Shown here piece by piece: positions 34,672 to 45,317 of a stretch of DNA of 64,000 nucleotides (position 1 is its first letter; each line of letters opens with the position of its first letter). This DNA comes from an uncultured Bacteroidales bacterium. GTDB taxonomy: Bacteria > Bacteroidota > Bacteroidia > Bacteroidales > UBA932. The position numbers were made by a program, and so were the translations under genes. The notes under the pieces are model-generated. The model saw nothing but the letters and a program-made list of their open reading frames with translations. It searched no databases and was not told the origin of the DNA. The stretch covers positions 1-64,000 of the forward strand of contig CALVDR010000008.1 of assembly GCA_944326365.1 (NCBI GenBank), written 5' to 3'.

Positions 34672-37170
34672 TCACTCCTGGTTCCCATCTGCCAGCGATT
34701 TCCTGTACTTGTCCAGAACTACGGAAGACGTACCTTTCGTGACCGAATATGAAGCAGGGTCGCGGAATCCGATCAGGAAATCCTTCACGGCCATCCTTTT
34801 CTTTCCGGCCATCTGTATGTCTTTCAATGCCATGGCTCCATCGGCCGTCAGGACGGCCAATGTTTCTTTCCCGTCAGAAACTATGGTGCCTGCCGGTGCA
34901 TCCTCCGCCGTTCCGGCGGCAGCCTTCAGTGCCTTCAAATCTCCCTCCGTCATGATTCCAGCCTCGAAAATCTTCAATGACAAGATCTTGCCGTCTTTTG
35001 CCAGTTCGGTATATGCGGCAGGGTAAGGGCTCAGACCTCGTATGAGATTGTTGATTTCCCGGGAAGGACGGTCCCAGTCGATGTGGCACAGCTCCCTGGT
35101 GAGTTTAGGGGCCGGTTTCAGCACTTCCGAGCCTTGGATGAAACTCTTCTGCAGCCGAAGTTCGACCTTGTTCTCGAATATGGCCTCTATGGTCTCCAGA
35201 ACTGTTTTCGAACCGGTTTCCATGAGCTTGTCATGGATCGTCCCTGCGTTGTCGCTGTCTTCTATCCGGCACTGTTCCCTGAATATGATATGACCGGTAT
35301 CCATTCCTTCGTTGATCATGAATGTGGTCACGCCTGTGAAATGTTCGCCGTTTATCACGGCCCAGTTTATCGGGGCGGCACCGCGATATTGAGGAAGCAG
35401 GGCGGCGTGGAGGTTGAATGTCCCGTATTTCGGCATGCTCCACACTTCCTTGGGCAGCATGCGGAAAGCCACTACCACGAACAGGTCGGCATTCCATGAC
35501 TGGAGGGCGGAAAGGAATTCAGGGTCCTTGAGTGAAACAGGCTGCAGCAGAGGAAGATTGTGCTCCGCAGCGTATTTTTTCACTGCGCTTTCATTCACTT
35601 TAAGTCCGCGTCCGCTGGCCTTGTCTGCCACTGTCACTACTCCGGCCACGGTGTAGCCTGCCTTGATTATGGCATCGAGGGATGCCACCGCGAACTCAGG
35701 CGTTCCCATGAATACTATACGGGTCTTTCTCATTTTTCCTAAAATCTTGTTTCTGATTTTCCTGAACAGGATACCTGCCCTTTCCGTGTCTATCAGTGAC
35801 TTGTCATTGATGGCATTCCATGTGAACAGCAGTCCGATAGGCAGCAGGACTACCGATGATATGAACACGCCCACGAATGCCGAGACAGCACCGTCTTTCG
35901 CCAGTTTGTTTCCCGTGATGTCTATCACCCAGTAGAGGACGAAGAACAGTACCGCTATGATGGCCGGAGTTCCCAGCCCTCCTTTCCTGATCAGGGCTCC
36001 GAGCGGGGCTCCGATGAAGAAGAATATGAAACAGGCAAGCGACAGTGCGAACTTTTTCAGGATTTCCACATCGATACGCCTTAGCGTGTACGAATTGTAG
36101 TAGCGTTCACGTCCGTATGTGGTCAGTTCGCCTATGGTCTCGTTCACCTTCGATATGGCGCTCTTTTCCGCATCGATCTGTTTCTGCAGGTCATCCCATT
36201 CGCAGAAGCCTTCGTATGCGAAAGCCGATTTAAGCTTGTCGTTGCGTCGGTTCGTCGTATCCAGCTGGAAATGATAGCGCAGGGACCTGTCGTTGTAGAA
36301 TCTGGCGATATTGTCCATCTTGGCATTGGAGTCCACTCTGCCGATGGAGTCTTCACTGTGATTCAGCTGGCGCAGGTTCATGGTCCTCACTTCGTCCCCG
36401 AAACGGGTGTCCTCGGACTTCTTGAATGCGTAGTTCTCGAGAGGAATGACCATCTCCTGACTGTCGAATTCTATTTTCTGCAGCTGGAGGGTCGTGTCTC
36501 GGTATTTTCTGGTGTTCGTTTCCTCATAGTTGGAGCCGCTGTACAGGACGAAAGTCAGGTAAGTCTTGTCGTCCGACATTTTCATCATGGCCGAATCCGC
36601 TATCGTCAGGCTGGTGTTTCCTTTCTTGCCGGTGTGGTTGTAGACCATGACACCGTGCATCATGCCGGTCTCCTTGTCCCTTTCATTTACCCGGAGAATA
36701 TAGCCGTCTATACCGTCGTAGAATGTACCGGTAGGGATCTTTATTTCCTCTTTCGTCTTTCCGATATCGTCACGGAGAGTGAAAATCTTGTTGTATGCTA
36801 TCGGTATCAGTTCGTTCGATGCGAAAAATGCGGCCACGCTTATGATGGCGGACACTATGATAAGAGGGGCGAGGACCCTTTTAAGGGAAATGCCGGCAGC
36901 CTTGATCGCCAGAAGCTCGTTGTTTTCACCGAGAGTACCTAACGTCATCACTGCCGAGAGCAGGGTGGCCAATGGCAGGGAGAGCGGGATCAGTGTGGCG
37001 CTTCCCCAGCCGAGGAATTCGAGGATGACCTTGAAACTGAGTCCTTTGCCTACCAGCTCATCGATGTACAGCCACAGGAACTGCATCATCAGGATGAAGA
37101 TGACCACAAACAGGATCGCGAAAAACGGTCCTATAAACGAACTCAATATGAATCTGTCCAGTCTCTTCAT
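34672..37170 (-). CDS. Single-ORF fusion: LptF/LptG-family permease + methionyl-tRNA formyltransferase
   Basis: One uninterrupted 832-codon frame. Residues 1 to about 479 are a YjgP/YjgQ permease: N-terminal helices from [19 protein letters not shown], a long periplasmic part, and C-terminal helices such as [23 protein letters not shown]. From residue 480 the sequence is a complete Fmt: [15 protein letters not shown], the N-x-H-x-x-LLP-x-YRG motif ([19 protein letters not shown]), and a C-terminal domain to 832. The Fmt part begins with its own Met (ATG at 35733), with AGGAAAA just before it, so separate Fmt synthesis by internal initiation is possible. The start overlaps the alaS stop by 4 bases (ATGA). 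The fused product would join an inner-membrane LPS permease to a cytosolic initiator-tRNA enzyme. A lost stop codon is the simplest origin; topology is compatible, as both permease termini face the cytosol. Confidence 0.85.
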   Translation of the reverse strand: MKRLDRFILSSFIGPFFAILFVVIFILMMQFLWLYIDELVGKGLSFKVILEFLGWGSATLIPLSLPLATLLSAVMTLGTLGENNELLAIKAAGISLKRVLAPLIIVSAIISVAAFFASNELIPIAYNKIFTLRDDIGKTKEEIKIPTGTFYDGIDGYILRVNERDKETGMMHGVMVYNHTGKKGNTSLTIADSAMMKMSDDKTYLTFVLYSGSNYEETNTRKYRDTTLQLQKIEFDSQEMVIPLENYAFKKSEDTRFGDEVRTMNLRQLNHSEDSIGRVDSNAKMDNIARFYNDRSLRYHFQLDTTNRRNDKLKSAFAYEGFCEWDDLQKQIDAEKSAISKVNETIGELTTYGRERYYNSYTLRRIDVEILKKFALSLACFIFFFIGAPLGALIRKGGLGTPAIIAVLFFVLYWVIDITGNKLAKDGAVSAFVGVFISSVVLLPIGLLFTWNAINDKSLIDTERAGILFRKIRNKILGKMRKTRIVFMGTPEFAVASLDAIIKAGYTVAGVVTVADKASGRGLKVNESAVKKYAAEHNLPLLQPVSLKDPEFLSALQSWNADLFVVVAFRMLPKEVWSMPKYGTFNLHAALLPQYRGAAPINWAVINGEHFTGVTTFMINEGMDTGHIIFREQCRIEDSDNAGTIHDKLMETGSKTVLETIEAIFENKVELRLQKSFIQGSEVLKPAPKLTRELCHIDWDRPSREINNLIRGLSPYPAAYTELAKDGKILSLKIFEAGIMTEGDLKALKAAAGTAEDAPAGTIVSDGKETLAVLTADGAMALKDIQMAGKKRMAVKDFLIGFRDPASYSVTKGTSSVVLDKYRKSLADGNQE

Positions 37171-39788
37171 TTATTGTCTGTTGCCAGTTTCAGCATGATG
37201 TCGAGAGCATCGGCCAGGCCGCCCGCATCCTTGCCTCCGGCAGTCGCGAGCCCCGGCTGACCGCCGCCGCCTCCGGCGATGGCCCTGGCCGCCTCCTTGA
37301 TATCCTTGCCTGCATTGTGTCCTGCTGCCACCAGATCTGACGAATACATGATAATCAGCTGCGGCTTGCCAGCATATTCGAACGCTCCGAGTACGGCAGT
37401 GTTCTCAGTCTCTTTCTGCAGCATGAATGCCGCGTTCTTCAGAAGCACGGGATCTACAGGCATGTTGACTTTGACTACTTTAATACCGTTTATCAGTTCA
37501 GCCTTGTCTTCAAGCTTTTTTTTCAAGACCAGAGCCTTTTCCTTCGCCACATTTTCCATTTCCTTCTTGAAGTGCTCATTCTCTTCGATGAGTTTCCGGA
37601 TGGACCCCGCCAGATCAGGGACGTTGTTGAAAAATGCACGTGCCACACGCAGCGTGTTCTCCATGGAGTCTACGATATCTTCGGCCTGACGTCCGGTGGT
37701 AGCCTCTATTCTCCTGATACCGGCAGCGATGGCCGACTCGGAAATGATCTTGAAGAAACCTATCTGTCCGGTCGCCTTTGCATGCGTACCTCCGCACAGC
37801 TCGATCGAATCGCCGAACTGCACCACCCTCACGCGGTCTCCGTATTTTTCCCCGAACAGTGCCATGGCTCCCATCTCCTTGGCTTCTTCCATGGTGGCAT
37901 CCCTTTTCTCGCAGAGCGGAGAGTTCAGTCTGATCAGGGCGTTCACCCGTCTTTCCACCTCATCTATCTGTTCATCGGTGAGCTTTTCGAAATGGGAGAA
38001 GTCGAACCTGAAATAATTGTCGCAGACATAGGAGCCCTTCTGTTCGACATGTGTGCCGAGGATTTCGCGCAGGGCTTTGTGAAGCAGGTGGGTGGCCGTG
38101 TGGTTGTTCGTGATCCCCAGCCGTCTCTGAGCGTCCACAGTGAGCTTGAACGGACCTGAACAGTCCACTGGAATACTTTCGGCTATGTGTATGGTCAGGT
38201 TGTTTTCCTTGATGGTGTTGAGGATCTTTATCTTTTCACCGCTGGCGGATTCGATCCAGCCGGTATCTCCTACCTGACCACCCATTTCGGCATAGAAAGG
38301 TGTCTTGTCGAAGACGAGCTGGTACATCGTCTTGTTTTTCGCCTTGACGGTGCGGTGTCTTGTGAGTACTGCATCGTCTACGCTGGTCATGTCATAGCCG
38401 AGGAACTGCACGTTTTCGCAGTGCCGGAACTCCACCCAGTCTCCTGATTCGATAGCTGTCGCATTCCTCGCCCTTTCCTTCTGTTTCTGAAGCTCTTTCT
38501 CGAAGCCTTCGAGGTCTATCTTGTAGCCTCGTTCCGAGGCAATGAGTTCACTCAGGTCGATAGGGAATCCGAAGGTGTCATAAAGGACGAATGCGTCTTC
38601 TCCCTTGATGAGCATCGTATCCTTCGATTTCTCCATTATGTTCTCTATCAGCTTGATACCCCTGTCAAGAGTCCGCAGGAAAGCCATTTCCTCCTCTCTG
38701 ATGACTTTTTCGATAAGTGTCTGCTGGGCCGGAAGTTCAGGGTAGAATTCACCCATGTCGTCCACCAGCTGGCCGACCAGCCTGCAGAGGAAAGGCTCGT
38801 TGAAGCCCAGGAATGTATAGCCGTATCTGACGGCTCTTCTCAGGATACGTCTGATGACATATCCTGCCTTTACGTTCGAAGGCAGCTGACCGTCCGCAAT
38901 GGAGAAACTGATGGCTCTGATGTGGTCTGCTATGACCCTCATGGCCACTCCTGTTTCGTCGGACTCATGGTATTTGTGTCCGGAAAGTTCCTCTATCTTC
39001 GCGATCATTCCGGTGAAGACGTCGGTATCGTAGTTGCTGGTCTTGCCCTGGAGCGTCATGCAGAGTCTCTCGAATCCCATTCCCGTATCCACGTTCTTGT
39101 TCGGAAGAAGCTCCAGTTCTCCGCTGGCCTTGCGGTTGAACTGCATGAATACCAGATTCCATATCTCGATGACCAGATGGTGTCCCTTGTTTACCAGCTC
39201 GCGACCCGGAATGGCGTTTCTCTCCTCATCGGACCTGAGGTCCACGTGGATTTCACTGCATGGTCCGCATGGGCCTGTATCACCCATTTCCCAGAAATTG
39301 TCATGCTTGTTTCCAAGGAGTATCCTGTCTTCAGGAAGGTGCTTTTTCCATTCTTCGAGGGCTTCGCGATCCATTTCGGTACCGTCATTTGCATCGCCTT
39401 CGAACACTGTGGCGTAGAGCCTGTCCTTGTCTATCTTGTATACCTCTGTCAGAAGTTCCCATGCCCATGAGATGGCCTCTGACTTGAAGTAGTCTCCGAA
39501 ACTCCAGTTCCCGAGCATCTCGAACATGGTGTGATGATAGGAGTCGTGGCCCACTTCTTCAAGGTCGTTGTGCTTTCCGCTGACCCTGAGACATTTCTGG
39601 CTGTCGGTGACTCTCTTGTACTTAGGCTTGCTGTTTCCCAGAAACCAGTCCTTGAACTGGTTCATTCCGGCATTGGTGAACATGAGTGTAGGGTCGTTCT
39701 TGACGACCATCGGCGCTGAAGGCACTATCGTGTGGCCCTTTGATGCGAAGAAACCCAAAAAGGCTTTCCTGATTTCTTTAGAAGTCAT
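37167..39788 (-). CDS. alaS: Alanyl-tRNA synthetase
   Basis: A class II aminoacyl-tRNA synthetase of 873 residues, the usual length. The catalytic core is at the N-terminus ([30 protein letters not shown]). The editing domain has [12 protein letters not shown] and the [17 protein letters not shown] zinc site, and a glycine-rich C-Ala domain ([14 protein letters not shown]) ends the protein. First gene of the operon with lptF/fmt. Confidence 0.97.
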   Translation of the reverse strand: MTSKEIRKAFLGFFASKGHTIVPSAPMVVKNDPTLMFTNAGMNQFKDWFLGNSKPKYKRVTDSQKCLRVSGKHNDLEEVGHDSYHHTMFEMLGNWSFGDYFKSEAISWAWELLTEVYKIDKDRLYATVFEGDANDGTEMDREALEEWKKHLPEDRILLGNKHDNFWEMGDTGPCGPCSEIHVDLRSDEERNAIPGRELVNKGHHLVIEIWNLVFMQFNRKASGELELLPNKNVDTGMGFERLCMTLQGKTSNYDTDVFTGMIAKIEELSGHKYHESDETGVAMRVIADHIRAISFSIADGQLPSNVKAGYVIRRILRRAVRYGYTFLGFNEPFLCRLVGQLVDDMGEFYPELPAQQTLIEKVIREEEMAFLRTLDRGIKLIENIMEKSKDTMLIKGEDAFVLYDTFGFPIDLSELIASERGYKIDLEGFEKELQKQKERARNATAIESGDWVEFRHCENVQFLGYDMTSVDDAVLTRHRTVKAKNKTMYQLVFDKTPFYAEMGGQVGDTGWIESASGEKIKILNTIKENNLTIHIAESIPVDCSGPFKLTVDAQRRLGITNNHTATHLLHKALREILGTHVEQKGSYVCDNYFRFDFSHFEKLTDEQIDEVERRVNALIRLNSPLCEKRDATMEEAKEMGAMALFGEKYGDRVRVVQFGDSIELCGGTHAKATGQIGFFKIISESAIAAGIRRIEATTGRQAEDIVDSMENTLRVARAFFNNVPDLAGSIRKLIEENEHFKKEMENVAKEKALVLKKKLEDKAELINGIKVVKVNMPVDPVLLKNAAFMLQKETENTAVLGAFEYAGKPQLIIMYSSDLVAAGHNAGKDIKEAARAIAGGGGGQPGLATAGGKDAGGLADALDIMLKLATDNK

Positions 39789-39865
39789 ATTTGTTATAAA
39801 TTTTTTGTCAAGATTGAAATATCCTGCAAAATTATAAATAATATTTGAATTGGAGCAGGATATTT

Positions 39866-39895
39866 TTTCCGGGCCGGAAAAAACAGGCCCGGAAA
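39866..39895 (-). terminator. GC-rich hairpin after the HTCS gene
   Basis: TTTCCGGGCC (39866-39875) pairs perfectly with GGCCCGGAAA (39886-39895), five bases past the HTCS stop codon. On the minus strand it is followed by A-rich instead of T-rich sequence, so intrinsic termination is uncertain. It also lies upstream of alaS. Confidence 0.45.
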
Positions 39896-39899
39896 CAAA

Positions 39900-42899
39900 T
39901 CAGCCGCGATGCCGGAAATCCTTTGGCGAACAGTTGTGGATCCGCGAAAACTCCCTGTAGAAATAAGCCTTGTTGTGGAAACCGCAATCGTACATGATTT
40001 CCTGGACGGTCTTTTCCGTCTCGAGAAGCATGATCTCGGCCTGATGTATCCTGAAACGCTTGATCAGTTCACCCGGGGTAGTCTTCAGCTCTCCCTTCAC
40101 ACGACGGTACAGCTGCACGCGGCTCATCGCCAGATCGTATGCGAGCGCATCCTGATTGTATGTCTCGTCACTGAAATTTTTCAGCAGGGCCTCATTGACC
40201 TTCCGGGCGAAAGGAGACATTCCTTTTTCCGCTGTTCCGGCCGCATCATGGCTGTCCTCCCAGCCTTCCGGACACGGCCAGGCACCGCTTCCGCAGGCAT
40301 GCCTGACGTCCTCCTTTGCTGTCGCACTGTCCTCTTCCGGAACCACGTGCCCAGCCCTGCTCTCCAGAATCCTTTCGACTACCGCCTTCAGGTACCTCGG
40401 GTGGAAAGGCTTGACTATGAATATGTCTGCCCCCGTATTGATCGCATTCACTCTGTTCTCGATATCGGAATCGCATGAAAGCATCACCACCGGTATATCC
40501 TTCGACCCCGCATCGCCCTTTACCTTCTTGACGAACTCTATCCCTCCCATTCCGGGCATTATCATGTCGCATATGATAAGGGCAGGGGAGACAGTCTCAA
40601 GCAGCCGCACCGCACTCTCGCCGTCACCGGCCTCGACAGTATCGTACTCATCGGAAAGTATATCCGCTATCAGTGCCCTGATATCCTGATAGTCATCCAC
40701 TATCATGATGACACTCCTTTCCTCTGCCTTCTCCACGGTCGCGTTCTCATGAATCAGCGCCGTCTCCGCCATGTCGTCCTCTTCCGGTCCGGAATCCGAA
40801 GTCATGCCGATATTCGACTCATCCTTCCATGGAAGAGCCACTGTGAAGTCGGTGAATACGTTTTCCTGGCTGTCCGCAGTGATCTTCCCGCCGAGAATAC
40901 CTGTCAGGTCCTTGCACAGAGCCAGTCCTATCCCAGTCCTGGTATAATGCCCGTGGGAGAGTTTCGTCTCGAAATTGTCCAGAATCACGTAGCGGTCGAA
41001 AATGTCCGCCAGCTTGTCCCTCGCTATCCCGGGGCCGCTGTTTCTGACGGATATCACCAGATCCCCGACAGTACCCGTACCGGCCGAGATCTCTATCCAC
41101 CCCTCGTCAGGCGTGTATTTCATGGCATTGGAAAGGAGATTGAAGACTATCTTCTCCAGCATGCTTCTGTCCGTCACCCATTGGGCCAGCCCTGCCTGTA
41201 CATGGAATGTCAGCCTTATCTTTTTGGTTTCCGCGATATCTATGAAATTGTCCGAAGTATATTTCAGAAGTTCGGCCACATCCACCTTCTCGTACACCAC
41301 AGGCAGATGTCCCGAATCGGCCTTGCTGAACTCCATGAGTTCCTGTATCTGGCGGTGCATCCTGTCCGCATTGCTCCTGATGGCCATCAGCTGCTTCGTA
41401 TTGGCGGCATTCCTTCCTCCCGTTCCGGATCCCATGCCGAATATCTGTTCCACTGCGCCGAAAATCAGCGTGATGGAATTCGAGAATTCATGGGCGATAT
41501 TCGTGAAGAAACGGAATTTCGCCTGCACTATCTCCTCTTTCAGGGCATTTTCTCTCTTTTCCTTTTCCAGTTCTTCGAAAATCGCCTTGCGGGACCTGTG
41601 CAGCAGGAAGAGTGTCACTGCCACACCGAGCATGATGCAGGCATAAATGAATATGAGCCACGGTTTCAGCAGTACCGGCCACGCCACATTCAGATGAAAA
41701 GTCATGAGAGTACTGCTGTCGGCCTGTATGTCCGTCCCGTCCGGAACGGCTCCCGGACCGCGTACCCACAGCGTGTATTTCCCTGGTCTCAGCCGGCCCA
41801 CCACGATCTGGCGGCTGCTCCCTATGTCTATCCATTTATGATCCCCTATGGCATCATGGCCTTTTCCCCGGCCCTTCCGCAGGAAATACGAAATGGAATT
41901 CTTTTCTTCCGACACATAGTCCGGCAGGGAAAATTCCAGTGTCACGGACCCTGTCCTGTAATCGGTGCTGATCACATTCCCTTCCGGAAAATATTCCGTA
42001 TTGTCCACTTCCACGGATTTCAGGCTCAGTTTGGGAACGAAACTTTCCCCGGTCACCAGCGACGGGTCGATGACATCCACCCCGGACACACTTCCGAAAT
42101 AGAGTTTCCTGCCGTCATCGTAGCTGAAACCCGCCCCATCTGAAAATTCATTGTTCGACAGTCCGTCCTCGTAAGTCCATGATGAAATGACCGGCTCGTC
42201 CCCGCCGATTCTCGCCACCCCTTTGTCCGTGCTCACCCAGATACTGCCGTCGGAAGCCTCCAGTATCGAGTGGATATCCGCATTCGGAAGTCCGGACGCC
42301 TCATCGAAATACCTGATGTCTCTTCCGTCGTTTTCTGGAATCCTGGATGCTTCATCGCAAATGCAGCACAGCCCTGAAGAAGTCCCGACCCAGAGCCTTC
42401 CGCGTGAATCGAGCAGGAGCGAAATGACATCGTTGCTGCAGACGAAACCGTCCCCGCCGTTCTCCGCCATGAAAATCTCCGCTTTCCCGGACACCTTGTC
42501 GAACCTGTTCAGTCCGCCGCCCCTGGTAGCCATCCACAGGTATCTCCCGTCATCCACCAGATCATAGATTATATTGCTCCCTATGCTTTCCGGATCAGAA
42601 TCGGAATGTCTGAAATTCTCCACGGACACGGCCCTGCTCCCGTCCATGACCACCCTGAACAGCCCTTTTCCGCTCGTGCCTAACCACAGGGTGTCGTTTT
42701 GCGCGGATATGGAATAAACCGACCCCGGCAGCACGCCCCTGTTTTCCGGCATCACCACCTTCCTCAGCCTCCCGTCGGCGCCGTCCATATAGAGCAGTCC
42801 GTCACCGTCCGTCCCGACATATACCCGCTCCCCGGATATTTCCAGAGCCAGGACCGAATTGTACGTCTTCCCCGGCCCGACGTCAAGATTGTGGAAAAT
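39900..42899 (-). CDS. Hybrid two-component system, C-terminal part (frameshifted from 42883-44031)
   Basis: An open frame of 999 codons starting directly after the G10 tract; the first Met is at 42788. Domains in order: remaining beta-propeller (Reg_prop) repeats (VYVGTDGDGLLY), a Y_Y_Y Ig-like domain (about 240-335 from the frame start), one membrane helix (PWLIFIYACIMLGVAVTLFL), a kinase with H-box NIAHEFSNSITLIFG, HATPase (NLLSNAMKYTP, GTGIGLALCKDL), a receiver with Asp in LIICDMIMPGMGG, and a C-terminal AraC-type HTH (YDLAMSRVQLYRRVKGELKT). After the H-box His, S-N-S replaces the usual R-T-P. It regulates the divergent PUL. Without the frameshift repair this part lacks its signal peptide and most of the sensor. 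Confidence 0.85.
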   Translation of the reverse strand: MFHNLDVGPGKTYNSVLALEISGERVYVGTDGDGLLYMDGADGRLRKVVMPENRGVLPGSVYSISAQNDTLWLGTSGKGLFRVVMDGSRAVSVENFRHSDSDPESIGSNIIYDLVDDGRYLWMATRGGGLNRFDKVSGKAEIFMAENGGDGFVCSNDVISLLLDSRGRLWVGTSSGLCCICDEASRIPENDGRDIRYFDEASGLPNADIHSILEASDGSIWVSTDKGVARIGGDEPVISSWTYEDGLSNNEFSDGAGFSYDDGRKLYFGSVSGVDVIDPSLVTGESFVPKLSLKSVEVDNTEYFPEGNVISTDYRTGSVTLEFSLPDYVSEEKNSISYFLRKGRGKGHDAIGDHKWIDIGSSRQIVVGRLRPGKYTLWVRGPGAVPDGTDIQADSSTLMTFHLNVAWPVLLKPWLIFIYACIMLGVAVTLFLLHRSRKAIFEELEKEKRENALKEEIVQAKFRFFTNIAHEFSNSITLIFGAVEQIFGMGSGTGGRNAANTKQLMAIRSNADRMHRQIQELMEFSKADSGHLPVVYEKVDVAELLKYTSDNFIDIAETKKIRLTFHVQAGLAQWVTDRSMLEKIVFNLLSNAMKYTPDEGWIEISAGTGTVGDLVISVRNSGPGIARDKLADIFDRYVILDNFETKLSHGHYTRTGIGLALCKDLTGILGGKITADSQENVFTDFTVALPWKDESNIGMTSDSGPEEDDMAETALIHENATVEKAEERSVIMIVDDYQDIRALIADILSDEYDTVEAGDGESAVRLLETVSPALIICDMIMPGMGGIEFVKKVKGDAGSKDIPVVMLSCDSDIENRVNAINTGADIFIVKPFHPRYLKAVVERILESRAGHVVPEEDSATAKEDVRHACGSGAWPCPEGWEDSHDAAGTAEKGMSPFARKVNEALLKNFSDETYNQDALAYDLAMSRVQLYRRVKGELKTTPGELIKRFRIHQAEIMLLETEKTVQEIMYDCGFHNKAYFYREFSRIHNCSPKDFRHRG

Positions 42900-44031
42900 T
42901 CCCCCCCCCCGTCGGCAAAATCGAGAGTCCGCCGCCTTTGCTCCCTATATATACTGTGCCCTTACGGTCAATGGCGATGGCCCTTACGGGAAATTTCCTT
43001 CCGACCTGACGGTCCAATGCCGATATGAATTCAGGCCTGTACTTTTCCTTCAATACGCCCTTCCCGTCGGTGCCGAGCCACAGAATGTTCTGGGACCCCT
43101 TGAATACGGACCACACCGGAATCTCCTCCTCGGTCAGCCTTTCCAAATCCGGTCCCTTGCCGGAAACGTAGCAGCCTCCTGTGGTGCAGAGGAATATCTC
43201 CCCGTCCATATTCCGGATGGAATTCAGCGTGCTCCGGATTCTCAGGCCGGAATCCGCCATCTCAGGGTCCGGGTCGTAGATGTCCATGCAGTACAGTTTC
43301 TCTCCGGACTGGTGCCAGATGCGGTCATATCCGTCGAAATGAAGCCTGCCGTGCAGCGCAGGCATGCCTGTCACCGCGATATCGGACGCATGCCCTTTGG
43401 AAACGGACATTCTTGCTACGGTATTGTCCTCCGTGAGGACCCAGAGTCTGCCGTAGGCGTCGAAAAAAAGTACTGCAGTGACGGTCAGCCCCTCGCAGCC
43501 TTCCAGCAGTCTGAAATTTCCGGATTCGTAGTCGAAGACACTGATCTGCCCGCCTTTCCGTGCAGCCGCCACAGTGCCTCCTGCAGAGATGGTGCAGGAA
43601 AATATGCCTTCCTCATATATATAAGGTCTGTCATATCCGAGGAAAAACGCGTCGAAACTCCCGTCTGTCCTGTCCATCCTGTTGATTCCGAAATCAGTAG
43701 CGACCCACAGGTATCCTCTGGAATCTTCGGCGATGGAGCGTATCACCTGATGGGATATGGAGTTCTTTTCCGTAGCCTGGGGATGGTACTGGATGATGGA
43801 AGCCCCGTCGTATCTGTTCAGCCCGTTCCACGTCCCGAACCACATGACATCGTCGCTGTCCTGGAATATCGACGTGACGGAACTGTTGCTCAGTCCGGTG
43901 TTGTTGTTTATCTGGATGAATCCGTCAGGTACAGATGCAAGTGACGGAATCGTGCACAGTATGTACGCGGCTGCTGATATGATGAAAGTCCTGATGCCCA
44001 TCCCGGCTGTTTTCTTGTGGTTAGGAGACAA
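42883..44031 (-). CDS. Hybrid two-component system, N-terminal sensor part (truncated by frameshift)
   Basis: 382 codons with a signal peptide (GIRTFIISAAAYILCTIPSLAS) followed by Reg_prop beta-propeller repeats, for example VTSIFQDSDDVMWFGTWNGLN and SIAEDSRGYLWVATDFGINRM, the periplasmic glycan-sensing half of an HTCS. The last residues (NFPQS) arise from the shifted frame after the G10 tract. Joined with the downstream part the protein would be about 1,375 residues, normal for an HTCS. The start is at 44031, or at the ATG 44001 just before the signal peptide. Divergent from the PUL at 44271. Confidence 0.85.
   Translation of the reverse strand: MSPNHKKTAGMGIRTFIISAAAYILCTIPSLASVPDGFIQINNNTGLSNSSVTSIFQDSDDVMWFGTWNGLNRYDGASIIQYHPQATEKNSISHQVIRSIAEDSRGYLWVATDFGINRMDRTDGSFDAFFLGYDRPYIYEEGIFSCTISAGGTVAAARKGGQISVFDYESGNFRLLEGCEGLTVTAVLFFDAYGRLWVLTEDNTVARMSVSKGHASDIAVTGMPALHGRLHFDGYDRIWHQSGEKLYCMDIYDPDPEMADSGLRIRSTLNSIRNMDGEIFLCTTGGCYVSGKGPDLERLTEEEIPVWSVFKGSQNILWLGTDGKGVLKEKYRPEFISALDRQVGRKFPVRAIAIDRKGTVYIGSKGGGLSILPTGGGNFPQS
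42901..42910. other. Ten-base C/G homopolymer interrupting the HTCS gene
   Basis: Ten Cs on the + strand (G10 in the coding strand) sit exactly where the HTCS frame breaks. With G10 the N-terminal frame reads PTGGGNFPQS and stops at 42883. With G9 it reads on through IFHNLDVGPGKTYNS into the kinase part. The tract is either a slippage-prone switch or a homopolymer error of sequencing. Confidence 0.85.
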
Positions 44032-44270
44032 ATATAGTTAAAAAAATGTTAAATGGAATTCCGGCGTAGGGTATACATGAGTTTCATTTTGGTGTACTAT
44101 AGTTTCAATATTGCCCCGACAGGGGTGCAGTAGACTATTTTGAAATCATAATAGACTGGTTCCGGAGTGGAATTTCCTACTTTCGTATCGCTTGAAAGCG
44201 GGAGGCTGGCGTGCATTCCCGTCATCCTGTCCCGGACGATGAACCGCTGACAAAACTAATAACGAGATAT
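44032..44270. promoter_or_regulatory. Divergent regulatory region between HTCS and PUL
   Basis: A 239-base AT-richer gap with no gene. It contains two related pieces about 40 bases apart (actatagtttcaat near 44096, agactattttgaaat near 44132) and a TAGACTAT ... AATAGACT pair at 44131-44157, candidate sites for the HTCS AraC domain. TACTTTCG at 44178-44185 resembles a -7 box one base off. No site is proven. Confidence 0.4.
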
Positions 44271-45317
44271 ATGGACATAGCTAAAAGAAATTCACGGAAT
44301 CCTATTCTGAGGCCCTCTGACCTCGAACCGGGAATAAAAGGCATGGAGATCGCGTGCCTGCTGAACCCCGGAGTGTTCAGAATGGACGGCAAGACCTGGC
44401 TTCTGCTCAGGGTGGCCGAGAGACCGAAGCAGGTCGATGGAAAAATCAGTTTTCCCGTATATAATGACAAAGGTGAGATCGAAGTCCTGCATTTCGACAA
44501 GAATGACCCGGATCTGGACGCCTCCGATCCGCGTGTCATCGGCTACAAGGGGCAGAACTATCTTACCACCATGTCTTATCTGAGACTCGTATGCAGCGAG
44601 GACGGTGTGCATTTCCATGAAGATCCGGCATATCCGCCTATCTTCGGCAAAGGCCCGCAGGAGTCATTCGGCATAGAAGACTGCAGGGTAGCCACTATGG
44701 AAGACGGCTATTTCCTGACTTTTACCGAGGTGTCGCCTGTAGCTGTAGGCGTCGGGCTGATAGAGACACGTGATTTCAGGACTTATGAACGTCACGGGAT
44801 GATCTTCCCGCCTCATAACAAGGACTGCGCCCTCTGGGAGCAGAAGGTGGGTGACAAATATTTCGCATTCCACAGACCGAGCAGCCCGGAACTCGGCGGA
44901 AACTATATCTGGATAGCCGAAAGTCCTGACAGAATACACTGGGGCAAGCATGTCTGCATAGCCACCACGCGTCCGGGCAAATGGGATTCTGTCCGTGTCG
45001 GCGCCGGTGCCGCTCCTGTCAGGACAGAGAAAGGCTGGCTGGAGATTTATCACGGGGCGAACGAACAGAACAGGTATTGTCTCGGAGCTCTCCTTCTGGA
45101 CCTGAACGATCCGACCAAGGTCATTGCGCGGAGCGAAGAACCGATCATGGAACCGGTAGCCCCTTATGAACAGACCGGATTTTTCGGAAACGTGGTCTTC
45201 ACGAACGGACAGATCGTCGAAGGTGACACCATCCATATTTATTATGGTGCCAGCGATGAAGTCATCTGTGCCGCGGACTTCTCCATCAGTGAAATATTGT
45301 CCTCAATCCTGAAGTGA
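44271..45317 (+). CDS. GH130-family glycoside phosphorylase/hydrolase
   Basis: A 348-residue five-bladed propeller enzyme without signal peptide, so cytosolic. Family features are the early NPILRPSDLEP, LLLRVAERP, FGIEDCRV (the usual E-D-x-R segment), the repeated blade motifs and YIWIAESPDRIHWGKH. GH130 enzymes act on beta-mannosides: phosphorolysis of mannosyl-glucose or mannosyl-GlcNAc, or hydrolysis of beta-1,2-mannosides; I cannot decide which. The start at 44271 (MDIAKRNSRNP) is preferred to the GTG at 44211. It is the first PUL gene, overlapping the MFS gene by one base. Confidence 0.88.
   Translation: MDIAKRNSRNPILRPSDLEPGIKGMEIACLLNPGVFRMDGKTWLLLRVAERPKQVDGKISFPVYNDKGEIEVLHFDKNDPDLDASDPRVIGYKGQNYLTTMSYLRLVCSEDGVHFHEDPAYPPIFGKGPQESFGIEDCRVATMEDGYFLTFTEVSPVAVGVGLIETRDFRTYERHGMIFPPHNKDCALWEQKVGDKYFAFHRPSSPELGGNYIWIAESPDRIHWGKHVCIATTRPGKWDSVRVGAGAAPVRTEKGWLEIYHGANEQNRYCLGALLLDLNDPTKVIARSEEPIMEPVAPYEQTGFFGNVVFTNGQIVEGDTIHIYYGASDEVICAADFSISEILSSILK

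Noticed and set aside
34672..34688. Thiamine pyrophosphokinase start at 34688
   Set aside because: It would overlap the fusion gene by 17 bases and add nine non-conserved residues; the ATG at 34661 fits the first beta-strand.
40749..42143. Long plus-strand ORF (464 codons) opposite the HTCS; likewise 42859-43944
   Set aside because: Antisense shadows of a recognisable HTCS; composition is His/Arg/Gln-rich and no domain is seen. They are not used to explain the frameshift.
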